From the NCBI GenBank assembly GCA_021774735.1, contig JAJFIS010000046.1:1-64000 (forward strand): DNA of 64,000 nt, written 5' to 3'. This document shows, piece by piece, positions 8,861 to 18,136 of the stretch (the first letter of the stretch is position 1; every line of letters begins with the position of its first letter). The translations under genes and the position numbers were made by a program. The stretch is from Alphaproteobacteria bacterium. Lineage in GTDB: Bacteria > Pseudomonadota > Alphaproteobacteria > Sphingomonadales > Kordiimonadaceae. The notes under the pieces are model-generated. The model saw only the letters and a program-made list of their open reading frames with translations. It searched no databases and was not told where the DNA came from.

Positions 8861-10426
8861 TTAACCAGCAAACTTAAGGCTCCACCAAAATTTTAGCTGT
8901 TGCTCTCGTTTACGGCATCGAGTTTTACCATTAAATCTACTGGGCTCTGTTAAAAAACGATCAATATCTGCTCGTGAACAGGGCAGGGTCGCCGCTAACC
9001 CATGGCCGGTGGCTGGATAGATGATGTGATAGGCCATACCCGCCTTGCGCACCAGCTCGGCTCCAGCGCTTGGCGGTATAATGGGGTCAAAAGCGCCGTT
9101 CAGTACCAAGGTTGGGATTGACGCGGGGATTCCCGCCGTTGTAGCCGTAGTTAAGTGACTAAATTCTTTGGGTGGGTATAAGCGCGTGCAAAATTCCTTG
9201 GTCAAGCTGCTCTCCCAACTTATGAAATGGCTAATTTCGGGATATTGTTTAAATTGTATGTCCAACCGAGGCTTTAAAACATGCCATGGCAGGTCATGGC
9301 ACCTTACCAATCGGTGAGTTAAAGAATTGACACCGGATGAATTTACAATGGTATTCGTCAATAAGTTACCAAGAAACTCATTCCGCTTTCGCCCCGGTCG
9401 GCTGGCTAAAATCTCGGGCAAAATGGCGGTTAATTCACGAATGTAAAGGCTAGAAAATATACTCGCTTGAAATAAATTTGGGGTCACTGTAACCCAATAT
9501 TCCCTGTCTTCTTCAATGTCATGCACCCGAACTGTCGGTGGATTTGCTGCTAAATCATCCGAAATTTGTTTAACCCGTCCGTGGAAGTTTTTTACGCGCG
9601 CACGGCAATCCCGTTTTTTGTGGCAATAAATTTCAACAGCCTTCAGGGCCCGCATAAAGTTTTGAGCATAATAACCATCGGTTTCTGCACCCGCTACATC
9701 GGGCGAATCTAATATCATGGCTGAAATAGCATTTGGGTCGGCTCGCATCGTCGCAACAGCAAGACGTGCCCCAAAGGATACGCCGTATAAGGCCCATTTG
9801 TTAATATTGAGCGCTAAACGCAAATCACGCAGGTCCTGTGCCATAGATTTTGTCGTATAGAGGCTCTTGTCGATATTTAGCTGACCAAAACGCGCTAAAC
9901 ATTTTTTAATCTTTCGTATTTTCTCCTCTCTCGCCACTGGCCGAGCATCTTCTTTGATGAGAGCCGCGCCTAAAGACTGGTGATTATCACCGGCTTCATG
10001 GCATTCAAATATTTCTGCACCATCATCTTCGGTTCCGCGCTGGCCCAGTAAAATAGCGTCACGAGGAACAGTTCGAGTTGATTCACGCCAAATATTTAGC
10101 CATATGTCACGGGAATAACTGTTTTCTAGATTGAAGCCCGCCCCGGGGCCTCCCGTTATCATAACAAGGGGTTCTGCTTTGGGTTGGTTGGTTGCTTTAA
10201 TGCCAACTGCTCGGAAAATCCAGACAGGCAAAGGGCTTAAATTATTGCCTTTATGGGGCTGAAATAATTGGCCGCATTCAATGAATGGTAATTGAATATA
10301 TTCTTGAGGGCATTCGACCGCGCGGTAATATGGACTGGCTTGGTCATCAAGGCCATATGACGAAGCTGTTAGTGCAGTCGTTATAAAGACTGATAAGCAA
10401 GCTAACCCTTTGAAATGTCCGGCCAT
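8861..10426 (-). CDS. Exported alpha/beta hydrolase, S33 peptidase-like
   Basis: This 521-residue protein resembles the tripeptidyl/prolyl-aminopeptidase-type alpha/beta hydrolases (peptidase family S33, with a TAP-like C-terminal part). The oxyanion motif GGPGAG is at residues 92-97, the nucleophile S217 lies in GVSFG, and the likely triad partners are D447 (NGAFDP) and H475 (ATGHG). A signal peptide spans about residues 1-25. I chose the ATG at 10426 because it starts directly at the signal peptide; longer in-frame starts add a non-hydrophobic extension. It probably cleaves peptides or esters in the periplasm; the substrate is unknown. It stands alone, facing tgt. Confidence 0.8.
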   Translation of the reverse strand: MAGHFKGLACLSVFITTALTASSYGLDDQASPYYRAVECPQEYIQLPFIECGQLFQPHKGNNLSPLPVWIFRAVGIKATNQPKAEPLVMITGGPGAGFNLENSYSRDIWLNIWRESTRTVPRDAILLGQRGTEDDGAEIFECHEAGDNHQSLGAALIKEDARPVAREEKIRKIKKCLARFGQLNIDKSLYTTKSMAQDLRDLRLALNINKWALYGVSFGARLAVATMRADPNAISAMILDSPDVAGAETDGYYAQNFMRALKAVEIYCHKKRDCRARVKNFHGRVKQISDDLAANPPTVRVHDIEEDREYWVTVTPNLFQASIFSSLYIRELTAILPEILASRPGRKRNEFLGNLLTNTIVNSSGVNSLTHRLVRCHDLPWHVLKPRLDIQFKQYPEISHFISWESSLTKEFCTRLYPPKEFSHLTTATTAGIPASIPTLVLNGAFDPIIPPSAGAELVRKAGMAYHIIYPATGHGLAATLPCSRADIDRFLTEPSRFNGKTRCRKREQQLKFWWSLKFAG

Positions 10427-10525
10427 AATGCAAAACCTTTTTTTGCCTATAAACATTTTACGGGAAAAATACGGCGTTCGTAAAGCTTGCCATGAAAAAA
10501 AACACACATTTTTGAATAGTTTTGC

Positions 10526-10554
10526 TTGACGCTAGAGTAGGTTGCTCCTACTTT
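10526..10554 (+). promoter_or_regulatory. Promoter of tRNA-Lys
   Basis: TTGACG (10526-10531) and TACTTT (10549-10554) are 17 bp apart, ending 16 bp before the tRNA. The start of transcription would fall near 10561, leaving a short 5' leader for RNase P. Confidence 0.6.
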
Positions 10555-10570
10555 CCGCCCGTCCTCGCGA

Positions 10571-10646
10571 GGGCCCGTAGCTCAGCTGGTAGAGCACCTG
10601 ACTTTTAATCAGGTTGTCACAGGTTCGAACCCTGTCGGGCTCACCA
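10571..10646 (+). tRNA. tRNA-Lys (anticodon UUU)
   Basis: The 76-nt sequence folds as a normal tRNA. The acceptor GGGCCCG pairs with CGGGCTC (one G-U) and is followed by A and an encoded CCA. The anticodon loop CTTTTAA carries TTT, flanked by the CCTGA/TCAGG stem. The T-arm is ACAGG-TTCGAAC-CCTGT. Confidence 0.97.
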
Positions 10647-10666
10647 TTTAAACCGCAAGGTTATAG

Positions 10667-10698
10667 CGCCTTGGTCTTCATTGACCAGGGCGTTTTTT
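10667..10698 (+). terminator. Terminator after tRNA-Lys
   Basis: CGCCTTGGTC (10667-10676) pairs with GACCAGGGCG (10683-10692) through 10 bp with one G-U, around a 6-base loop, and is followed by six T (10693-10698). Confidence 0.85.
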
Positions 10699-10877
10699 CT
10701 TAGGCCACGCTAATCGAATGTTAGTTAAAATCTGTAATTTGAGTGGCTGAGCTTTCAAGTTTGTCGATTAATCACTAATCATTTGCCTTTTGCCCTTAAA
10801 AAGTCATGATTTCAGCTTGTCATCACCGGCGGTGAAGGCCATAAAAGTGTCTTGGATGTATGGGATGATCAGAATTT

Positions 10878-11972
10878 ATGTTTCGAAGCAATTGCATTGG
10901 CGTTTTAACTATAGTTACTTGCTTGTTTGGCGCGCAGGCGTTTGCCCAGCAAACCAATGAGGGACAGATAGAAACACCAAGTTCAGCGAATGTAGCAACC
11001 CCAATAGACCCTGAAAAAGCAGCTTTTGCGGCATGGCTACAAGATCTTCGTGATGAAGCCTTGGCAAAAGGCATTTCCCAAGAAACCATCGATACAGCAT
11101 TGGCCGATGTATCCTTGATCAAGCGCGTTATTAAGCGTGACCGTAATCAGCCTGAAGTTAAGCAAACCTATGCCAAATATCTGCACGCCCGCGTTTCAAC
11201 ATGGCGGAAAGACAAAGGCCGCTTAATGATGAAGGAATCGGCTGATGATTTAGCTGCGGTGGCATTAAAATACGGTGTGCAGGCAAAATATATCGCGGCC
11301 ATTTGGGGTATAGAAACCAACTATGGCACAATACCTTTGACGATTAGTGCCTTTGATGCCCTTGCTACGCTTGCTTATGACCCACGTCGGGCGAAACGGT
11401 TTCGCGCTGAACTATTCGCCGCGCTTGAAATTGTCGATAAGGGTTATGCGACATATGATCTGATGAAGGGAAGTTGGGCAGGCGCCATGGGCCAACCACA
11501 ATTCATGCCCGTCAGCTATTTGCAATTTGCCCAAGACTTTGACGGTGACGGCAAAAAAGACATTTGGACGAACCGCGCGGATGTTTTTGCCTCCATCGCA
11601 GCTTACTTACAGCATTATGGTTGGCGTGACGATCAAACATGGGGCAGGGCCGTTAGTTTGCCCAAGGGGGGCGAGCTTAGCCTTATCGCCAAGCAAGAGG
11701 ACGGCGCGAGCCCTGACAGGGTTTGTAAGCGCTTTAAATCTATGGGGGCATGGCGTGATTTGTCAGATTGGCAAAAACTGGGTGTTCGCCGCTTAAACAA
11801 GGATGATCTACCGACCCGCACTATTGATGCGGCGCTTATCATTGGCGATAAAGGTGATGATCGAGGCTACCTAGTTTACCGAAATTTTTGCTCCACCATG
11901 CTATATAATCCAGCCTTTAAATATGCGCTAGCGGTTGGAATGCTTGCCGATGAAATATCGAAAGGGCCATGA
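10878..11972 (+). CDS. Lytic murein transglycosylase (MltB/SLT3 family)
   Basis: The enzyme cleaves the glycan strands of peptidoglycan, leaving 1,6-anhydromuramic ends. The 364-residue protein has a signal peptide (about residues 1-24, ending QAFAQ). The catalytic glutamate E147 lies in AAIWGIETNYG. The family pattern WAGAMGQPQFMP is near 197-208, followed by the calcium-loop-like FDGDGKKDIW. There is no C-terminal peptidoglycan-binding domain, which many alphaproteobacterial homologues have. Its stop overlaps the start of rlpA (ATGA), so both cell-wall proteins are made together. Confidence 0.92.
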   Translation: MFRSNCIGVLTIVTCLFGAQAFAQQTNEGQIETPSSANVATPIDPEKAAFAAWLQDLRDEALAKGISQETIDTALADVSLIKRVIKRDRNQPEVKQTYAKYLHARVSTWRKDKGRLMMKESADDLAAVALKYGVQAKYIAAIWGIETNYGTIPLTISAFDALATLAYDPRRAKRFRAELFAALEIVDKGYATYDLMKGSWAGAMGQPQFMPVSYLQFAQDFDGDGKKDIWTNRADVFASIAAYLQHYGWRDDQTWGRAVSLPKGGELSLIAKQEDGASPDRVCKRFKSMGAWRDLSDWQKLGVRRLNKDDLPTRTIDAALIIGDKGDDRGYLVYRNFCSTMLYNPAFKYALAVGMLADEISKGP

Positions 11973-12742
11973 TGCATCGTTTTTTATCGCTGCTTATCAT
12001 TACTTTGCTTCTTAGCGCCTGCGTGGGCGGTGCCCGAATGCCGCCAGACAATCAAATACCCAAAGGCAATCAAGGTGGCATCCAAAAAGTTGGTAAACCA
12101 TATAAAATTGGCGGCGTTTGGTATCATCCAGAAAACAACCCTTACTATGATGAAGTTGGTAATGCCTCATGGTACGGCAAACAGTTCCATGGTCGCAAAA
12201 CGGCGAATGGTGAAACCTATAATATGAATGCGCTAACCGCGGCACATAAAACACTGCCCATGCCAACCTATGTGAAAGTAACCAATCTTGCCAATGGGCG
12301 CAGTGTTATTTTGCGTGTTAATGACCGGGGGCCCTTTGTTGCGGGCAGGGTAATTGATGTATCCCGTCGTGGTGCGCAATTGTTGGGGTTTCAGCAAAAG
12401 GGCGTAACAAGAGTTCGTGTTCAAGCAGTTGACGAAAATGGTAGAGTTCGCCGCAACCCAAATAAAAACAGGCGACAGAAAGCCAAGATGCCACCAACTA
12501 ATGACACTAGAGGCCATTTTGTGCAAGTTGGGGCTTTTGCTAACCTGACAAACGCTGTTACACGTAAACGGCAGTTGGATAGTGTTGGCCAAAATGCTCG
12601 CATTGTTGAAGGTAAGTCCGGTAATCGCACCTTGTTTCGGGTTAGAGTTGGACCCTTCAACAATCTGACTAAAGCAGAGACTATTTTGGAGAAAATTCTT
12701 GCCCTTGGTTTTTATGATGCACGACTTTTCAAATTAAAGTAA
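11969..12742 (+). CDS. rlpA: RlpA-like septal ring lipoprotein
   Basis: RlpA is an outer-membrane lipoprotein that binds or cleaves denuded peptidoglycan at the septum. The 257-residue protein has a lipobox LLSAC with lipidated C18. It has a double-psi beta-barrel domain (about residues 65-155, with GNASWYGKQFHGRKTANGE and VNDRGPFV) and a C-terminal SPOR domain (about 178-257, starting HFVQVGAF). Two consecutive ATG codons occur at the start; the first overlaps the transglycosylase stop. The next gene, a D-Ala-D-Ala carboxypeptidase, follows after 53 bp, completing a wall-remodelling cluster. Confidence 0.93.
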   Translation: MMHRFLSLLIITLLLSACVGGARMPPDNQIPKGNQGGIQKVGKPYKIGGVWYHPENNPYYDEVGNASWYGKQFHGRKTANGETYNMNALTAAHKTLPMPTYVKVTNLANGRSVILRVNDRGPFVAGRVIDVSRRGAQLLGFQQKGVTRVRVQAVDENGRVRRNPNKNRRQKAKMPPTNDTRGHFVQVGAFANLTNAVTRKRQLDSVGQNARIVEGKSGNRTLFRVRVGPFNNLTKAETILEKILALGFYDARLFKLK

Positions 12743-12795
12743 TGTGTTACCACTGAAATTAGAACTAGTATTCGCGTTTACATTTGGATCTTAAC

Positions 12796-13977
12796 ATGAA
12801 ATTAACCACACATCTGCACGCTCTGGCTTTCACCATTATTTTGGTAGCATTTTCAGCCGTGGCACCATTATCCGCTCAGTCAAATACCGAAACAATTGCG
12901 AAGAACGGTTTGTTGCTAGACCTGGAATCTGGAGCAATATTATTCGAGAAAAATGCCGATGAAGCCTTCGAGCCTTTTTCAATGTCCAAATTAATGACGA
13001 TATATTTGGCATTAGACCAGATAAAGCGCGGCAATAACACTTTAGATGAAATGGTTACAGTTTCTGACGATGCATGGAAGAACTGGAACAACCGTGGCTC
13101 AACCATGTTCTTAAAAGCGGGTGATCAGGTTACAATAGCCGACCTTTTGCGCGGTATTATCGTTCTGTCTGGTAATGATGCCTGTGTGGTTTTGGCCGAG
13201 CATATTGGCGGTACGGAACAGGGCTATGTGGACTGGATGAATGACAAAGCGGCTGAGATTGGCCTTACAGGCAGTGTCTTTAGGAACACCACAGGGTGGG
13301 AGGCAGAAGGCCACCACATGACCGCGAGGGACCTAGCAACTTTAACTAGGCATTTGATCGAGGATTTCCCCGACCTATATCAAATTTTTGCAGAAAAAGA
13401 ATTCATCTATAAAAATTTCGTCGGCAATAAAAATAATCGCAATCCGCTGCTTTATCGATTTGATGGGGCTGACGGTCTTAAAACAGGATCCAATAATGAA
13501 ACTGGTACCTTTGGCCTTACGGGGTCAGCAATGCGTGATGGTCGCCGACTTATTCTTGTGCTTGGTGGTATGGACAGTGCCAGTGTGCGCTCCCGCGAGA
13601 GCCAACGCTTGATGCAAATGGGTTTCAGCCGCTATAAAAATTATCCACTTTTCGCTGCAGGTGAAACTGTAGATGAAGCGGATGTTTGGCTTGGCCAGAA
13701 AGCTACCGTTCCTTTGGTGATCACTGATGGCTTGATGATGACATTAACCCGCCGTCAGCGCAGTGGCATGAAAGTCATTCTTAAGCATAAAAGTCCCATT
13801 CCAGCGCCAATAAAGGCTGGTCAACCCATGGCAACTTTGGAAATCACAGCCCCAGGGATGGAGCCAAAGCTTATTGAATTGGTGGCCGGCACAGATGTGA
13901 GCCAAGTGAATGGCTTTGGCCGCATTGGTGCAGCACTTTCTTATATGGTGTTTGGTGCATCGATAGCCGAGGAGTAG
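12796..13977 (+). CDS. D-alanyl-D-alanine carboxypeptidase (PBP5/6 type)
   Basis: This penicillin-binding protein removes the terminal D-alanine of peptidoglycan stem peptides in the periplasm. With the ATG at 12796 it has 393 residues and a signal peptide ending LSAQ near 28. The three active-site motifs are S62-M-S-K65, S125-G-N127 and K229-T-G231. The C-terminal PBP5-type beta domain begins near residue 290. A TTG four codons earlier is open but less likely. The position between rlpA and tmk is a conserved alphaproteobacterial order. Confidence 0.95.
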   Translation: MKLTTHLHALAFTIILVAFSAVAPLSAQSNTETIAKNGLLLDLESGAILFEKNADEAFEPFSMSKLMTIYLALDQIKRGNNTLDEMVTVSDDAWKNWNNRGSTMFLKAGDQVTIADLLRGIIVLSGNDACVVLAEHIGGTEQGYVDWMNDKAAEIGLTGSVFRNTTGWEAEGHHMTARDLATLTRHLIEDFPDLYQIFAEKEFIYKNFVGNKNNRNPLLYRFDGADGLKTGSNNETGTFGLTGSAMRDGRRLILVLGGMDSASVRSRESQRLMQMGFSRYKNYPLFAAGETVDEADVWLGQKATVPLVITDGLMMTLTRRQRSGMKVILKHKSPIPAPIKAGQPMATLEITAPGMEPKLIELVAGTDVSQVNGFGRIGAALSYMVFGASIAEE

Positions 13978-13981
13978 GCCG

Positions 13982-14635
13982 GTGCGGGGTAATTTTTTCA
14001 TTAGTTTTGAAGGCGGCGAGGGGACGGGTAAATCCACCCAGATACGCTTGCTGCAGGACCGTTTATCGGGGGTTGGCTGCACCGTGAAGGTGACCCGAGA
14101 ACCCGGCGGATCTGAGGGTGCTGAAGACATTCGGACTATGTTAGTAACCGGTGACACTGATCGTTGGACGCCTATGTCTGAGGCGTTGCTTGTTTTTGCA
14201 GGCCGGGTTGACCATGTTGAGCGGGTTATTAAACCGGCTTTAAAGCGCGGTGAATGGGTTCTAAGTGACCGCTTTTTCGATTCCACGGTTGCCTACCAGG
14301 GTGTGGGCGGTAAATTAGGGGTCGATAAAGTCCGTGCACTGCAACATCTAGCGCTCGGCGACTTTGCTCCGGATTTAACTTTGGTGTTAGATATTCCCGC
14401 TGAAGAAGGGCTAGCCAGAGCAGGGGTGCGGGAAGCGGATAGTAATTCAGGTGAAGACCGCTTTGAACGTGTGGGGGATGACTATCATCGTTCCCTAAGG
14501 CAATCATACTTGGATATGTGTGATGAACACCCTGAGCGCTGCAAGCTTGTCTCGGCTTTAGGGACCGTGGAAGAGGTAGCTGAGCGTATTTGGCAACAGG
14601 TTTCGCCTTTGGTTATCAAGCGCGAGTGTAGCTAA
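13982..14635 (+). CDS. tmk: Thymidylate kinase
   Basis: Tmk phosphorylates dTMP to dTDP for DNA synthesis. The 217-residue protein has the P-loop GGEGTGKST (residues 11-19), the DRFFDSTVAYQG substrate region near 99-110, and the LID segment DRFE. The start codon is GTG, four bases after the preceding stop. The stop TAA shares its last base with the ATG of holB, so kinase and polymerase subunit are coupled. Confidence 0.96.
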   Translation: MRGNFFISFEGGEGTGKSTQIRLLQDRLSGVGCTVKVTREPGGSEGAEDIRTMLVTGDTDRWTPMSEALLVFAGRVDHVERVIKPALKRGEWVLSDRFFDSTVAYQGVGGKLGVDKVRALQHLALGDFAPDLTLVLDIPAEEGLARAGVREADSNSGEDRFERVGDDYHRSLRQSYLDMCDEHPERCKLVSALGTVEEVAERIWQQVSPLVIKRECS

Positions 14636-15732
14636 TGGATGATAACCGCCCCGAGCTGCACCTTCATATGTCGAGCAAGCTGGTTGGGCAGGAGGGTGCA
14701 GAGCGAGCATTCTTGGACGCCTATAATGACGATAAATTACAGCATGCATGGCTCATTAGTGGCCCCAAGGGGGTTGGTAAGGCAACACTGGCCTATAAGG
14801 TTGCCTGTTTTATGTTGGCGAGCAGTGCTGAGGGCACTAGCGCTGGTGCATCGCTGTTCGGGGATGCAATAAGCCCTGATAGTTTAACTGTTGATGATAA
14901 CAACCCCGTAAAGCAGCGTATCATCTCCGGCAGTCATGGTGATTTAATGGTCATTAACCGTTCGGTGAATGTTAAAACTGGTAAGCTGCGTAATGATATC
15001 GTCGTTGATGATGTGCGCAAGCTGAGTAAATTTTATAGCCAAACTGCGTCTGAAGGTGGGTGGCGGGTAGCAATTATTGATGCTGCTGACGAGATGAATA
15101 TCAATGCTGCCAATGCCTTACTGAAAAACCTTGAAGAACCACCTGAAAAGGCATTGTTGCTTCTTGTCTCTCATGCCCCGGGGCGATTACTGCCAACTAT
15201 TCGCTCTCGCTGTCGGCAATTAGCACTGAAACCACTGGGTGATGACGCGGTAGTAGATATTTTGCGTAGCCAGTATCCGGCGTTGAACGACAGCGACTAT
15301 AAAACCTTAGCCGCGCTATCTGGCGGCGCACCGGGCAGAGCGCTTGAGCTGGCAGAAGGCGATGGTCTCGGCCTATATGGACGTATCACAAGCTTGATGA
15401 TGACTTTGCCTAGGTTGGATATTCCAGCGCTTCACCAATTGGCCGATAGTTTAGCTAGCATAAAAGCGGATAGCGATTACCGTTTATTCCGTGCCTTGTT
15501 TCAAGATATTATGCAACGTCTGATCCGCTTCAGCGCCACCGGGCAGGTGGCACCCGCTGCATTAATCGCAGAAAATCAGCTTTTTGAAACCCTTGGCCCC
15601 ACACGCGGGGTTGATCAATGGTTAGACCTGTGGGAAAAGATGGCCGAACAGTTCACAAGCGCTGATGCCGTCAACCTTGACCGCAAGCAGATTTTGCTGA
15701 CATGCTTTGGTAAATTAGCTGGTAGGGCCTAA
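14635..15732 (+). CDS. holB: DNA polymerase III subunit delta-prime
   Basis: HolB is the delta-prime subunit of the clamp loader that places the sliding clamp on DNA. The 365-residue AAA+ protein has a P-loop-like GPKGVGKAT (residues 43-51). Conserved NALLKNLEEPP is near 160, and the sensor-type RSRCRQL arginine finger region is near 190. Length fits alphaproteobacterial HolB. It lies in the order tmk-holB-metG-tatD found in many members of the class. Confidence 0.94.
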   Translation: MDDNRPELHLHMSSKLVGQEGAERAFLDAYNDDKLQHAWLISGPKGVGKATLAYKVACFMLASSAEGTSAGASLFGDAISPDSLTVDDNNPVKQRIISGSHGDLMVINRSVNVKTGKLRNDIVVDDVRKLSKFYSQTASEGGWRVAIIDAADEMNINAANALLKNLEEPPEKALLLLVSHAPGRLLPTIRSRCRQLALKPLGDDAVVDILRSQYPALNDSDYKTLAALSGGAPGRALELAEGDGLGLYGRITSLMMTLPRLDIPALHQLADSLASIKADSDYRLFRALFQDIMQRLIRFSATGQVAPAALIAENQLFETLGPTRGVDQWLDLWEKMAEQFTSADAVNLDRKQILLTCFGKLAGRA

Positions 15733-15758
15733 AAGCTACCCATTTTGAGAGAATATTT

Positions 15759-17309
15759 ATGACCGACCGTCCGTCCTATTATGTGACTACGCCCATCTAT
15801 TATGTGAATGATGTGCCACATATTGGCCATGCCTATACCACCCTTGCCTGTGACTTTTTGGCGCGCTTCAAGCGGCTAGATGGCTTTGATGTGATGTTTT
15901 TAACCGGCACAGATGAGCATGGCCAAAAGGTCGAAAAATCAGCCGATGCCAAAGGTGTGGACCCACTTAGCTTTTGCGACGGGGTCTCCAGCCGCTTTAA
16001 GGACCTAGCAGAGGCGCTGCATTTTTCCAATGATCAATTTATTCGCACAACAGAGCCACGCCACGCGGTTTCTGTGCAGGATATATGGCGTAGAGCACGG
16101 GACAATGGCTTTATTTATGAAGGCAAATATGCCGGTTGGTATGCGGTTCGCGATGAGGCCTACTATGCCGAAAGTGAGCTTTTAACTGCTGATACCGGCG
16201 AACAGGTTGCCCCAAGCGGTGCCCCGGTTGAATGGGTTGAGGAGCCAAGTTATTTTTTCAAGCTTTCCGCCTTTGAAGACAAGTTGATCGCGCTTTATGA
16301 AGATCAGGAAGACTTCGTCCTGCCAAAGTCACGCTTGAACGAGGTTTTATCCTTTGTGCGTGGTGGGTTGGATGATTTATCTGTATCGCGCACCAGCTTC
16401 AATTGGGGCATTCCTGTGCCAGATGCAGACGGCCATGTGGTTTATGTTTGGTTCGATGCTCTCAGCAATTATTTGACCGCGACAGGGTATCCGGATGATA
16501 GCTCGGCGGACTTCCAGAAATTTTGGCCTGCGGACGTGCATATCGTAGGTAAAGACATTTTGCGTTTTCATGCGGTATATTGGCCCGCTTTCCTGATGGC
16601 GGCAGAGCTAGATTTACCAAAGCGTGTTTTCGCTCATGGTTGGTGGACCAATGAAGGTCAAAAAATATCAAAGTCCCTCGGTAATGTCATTGATCCTTTT
16701 GATCTGATTGAAGAATTTAGTGTTGACGCGGTTCGCTTCTTCCTGATGCGCGAAGTGCCCTTTGGTAACGACGGTGACTTCTCCCGCTCGGCTTTTGTTA
16801 ACCGGGTCAACGCGGACCTTGCCAATGGTCTGGGCAATATGACCCAGCGTACGCTTTCGATGATCGCCAAGAACTGTGATGCCATGGTGCCAACAGCGGG
16901 TGAATTGACCGCGCAAGACAATGCCTTGCTAGATACTATTGGCGTTGTTTTGGCGGATGTACGCATGCATATGGACCGGCAAGCCTTCCACCATGCGCTC
17001 GACGTGATATGGAAGCAGGTGGCGGCGGGTGATGTTTATATCTCTAACCAAGCACCATGGACGCTGAAGAAGACCGACCCGGACCGCATGGCAACCGTGC
17101 TGTATGTTATGGCGGAAGCTGTGCGCCAACTGGCAATATTAGCGCAGCCCATTATGCCGTCGTCTGCGGCTTTGATCCTCGACCAATTGGCTGTTAGCGC
17201 CGATGATCGAGGCTTTGATAAATTGGGCGAAGCGGGCAGATTGCAAGCTGGCACCAAGCTGCCATCGCCAAAGGGCGTTTTTCCCAGAATGAATTTAGAT
17301 AAAGAATAA
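15759..17309 (+). CDS. metG: Methionyl-tRNA synthetase
   Basis: MetG charges tRNA-Met. The 516-residue class I synthetase has HIGH at residues 21-24 (NDVPHIGHAY) and the KMSKS-type loop KISKS at 302-306. The anticodon-binding helical domain follows, with NQAPWTLKK near 430. It lacks the four-cysteine zinc knuckle and the C-terminal tRNA-binding extension of the E. coli type, so it is the shorter form usual in alphaproteobacteria. The gene lies 26 bp after holB and 23 bp before tatD. Confidence 0.97.
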   Translation: MTDRPSYYVTTPIYYVNDVPHIGHAYTTLACDFLARFKRLDGFDVMFLTGTDEHGQKVEKSADAKGVDPLSFCDGVSSRFKDLAEALHFSNDQFIRTTEPRHAVSVQDIWRRARDNGFIYEGKYAGWYAVRDEAYYAESELLTADTGEQVAPSGAPVEWVEEPSYFFKLSAFEDKLIALYEDQEDFVLPKSRLNEVLSFVRGGLDDLSVSRTSFNWGIPVPDADGHVVYVWFDALSNYLTATGYPDDSSADFQKFWPADVHIVGKDILRFHAVYWPAFLMAAELDLPKRVFAHGWWTNEGQKISKSLGNVIDPFDLIEEFSVDAVRFFLMREVPFGNDGDFSRSAFVNRVNADLANGLGNMTQRTLSMIAKNCDAMVPTAGELTAQDNALLDTIGVVLADVRMHMDRQAFHHALDVIWKQVAAGDVYISNQAPWTLKKTDPDRMATVLYVMAEAVRQLAILAQPIMPSSAALILDQLAVSADDRGFDKLGEAGRLQAGTKLPSPKGVFPRMNLDKE

Positions 17310-17332
17310 TGATGTTAGATCAAGAGTAGGCC

Positions 17333-18136
17333 ATGGAACCTTATATCGTTGATAGCCATTGTCACCTTAATTACAAAGGGTTAAAGGATGACACTGATGC
17401 AGTAGTTGCGCGGGCCCGCGCCGCTAATGTTGGCTGTATGCTGGCGATCAACACCAAGCTGAGCGAATATAGTGAGATCACCGATCTTGTAGAGCGCTAT
17501 GACGACGTGTTTGGCACCGTCGGCATTCACCCGCATGAGGCTGAGCGCGAGCCTGATGTCGCTGTTGAAGCGCTTGTGACCCGCGCGGAACACCCAAAAA
17601 TTGTTGGTATTGGGGAGACCGGCTTAGATTATTACTATGATAATGCGCCGCGCCATATGCAGCAGGTTAATTTCCGCGCCCATATTAAAGCTGCCAGAAT
17701 TACAGGCCTGCCGGTTATTATTCACACCCGCGACGCTGATGATGACTGCGCGGCAATATTAAGTGAGGAGATGGAAGAGGGGGCTTTCACTGCCGTTGTT
17801 CATTGCTTCACCGCCGGGCCTGCGCTGGCGAAAGTAGCTCTTGAGCTTGGTCTTTATATTTCTATATCCGGCATTGTGACCTTCAAAACCGCGAAAGACC
17901 TGCAAGCGATTGCTAAGGACCTGCCGTCTGATCGCATATTGGTGGAAACTGATGCGCCTTTCCTCGCCCCCGTGCCGCACCGGGGAAAAACCTGCGAACC
18001 AGCTTTTGTTGCTGATACCGCGCGCTTTCTGGCTGGTCTTCGCGGCCAAGACTTCGCAGAATTTACAGCGCTGACGACAGAGAATTTTTTTCGCCTTTTC
18101 AATAAGATAACGCCGCCTGTTAAGGTGATGCCATGA
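17333..18136 (+). CDS. tatD: TatD family metal-dependent DNase
   Basis: TatD-family enzymes are TIM-barrel metal hydrolases with DNase activity. The 267-residue protein begins IVDSHCHLNY with the metal pair H9 and H11. It has the GETGLDYYY motif near 97, FRAHIKAA, VIIHTRDA, HCFTAG, and the closing LVETDAPFLAP motif. Length is typical. Its stop overlaps the ATG of the MBL-fold gene, a common partner downstream of metG-tatD in this class. Confidence 0.93.
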   Translation: MEPYIVDSHCHLNYKGLKDDTDAVVARARAANVGCMLAINTKLSEYSEITDLVERYDDVFGTVGIHPHEAEREPDVAVEALVTRAEHPKIVGIGETGLDYYYDNAPRHMQQVNFRAHIKAARITGLPVIIHTRDADDDCAAILSEEMEEGAFTAVVHCFTAGPALAKVALELGLYISISGIVTFKTAKDLQAIAKDLPSDRILVETDAPFLAPVPHRGKTCEPAFVADTARFLAGLRGQDFAEFTALTTENFFRLFNKITPPVKVMP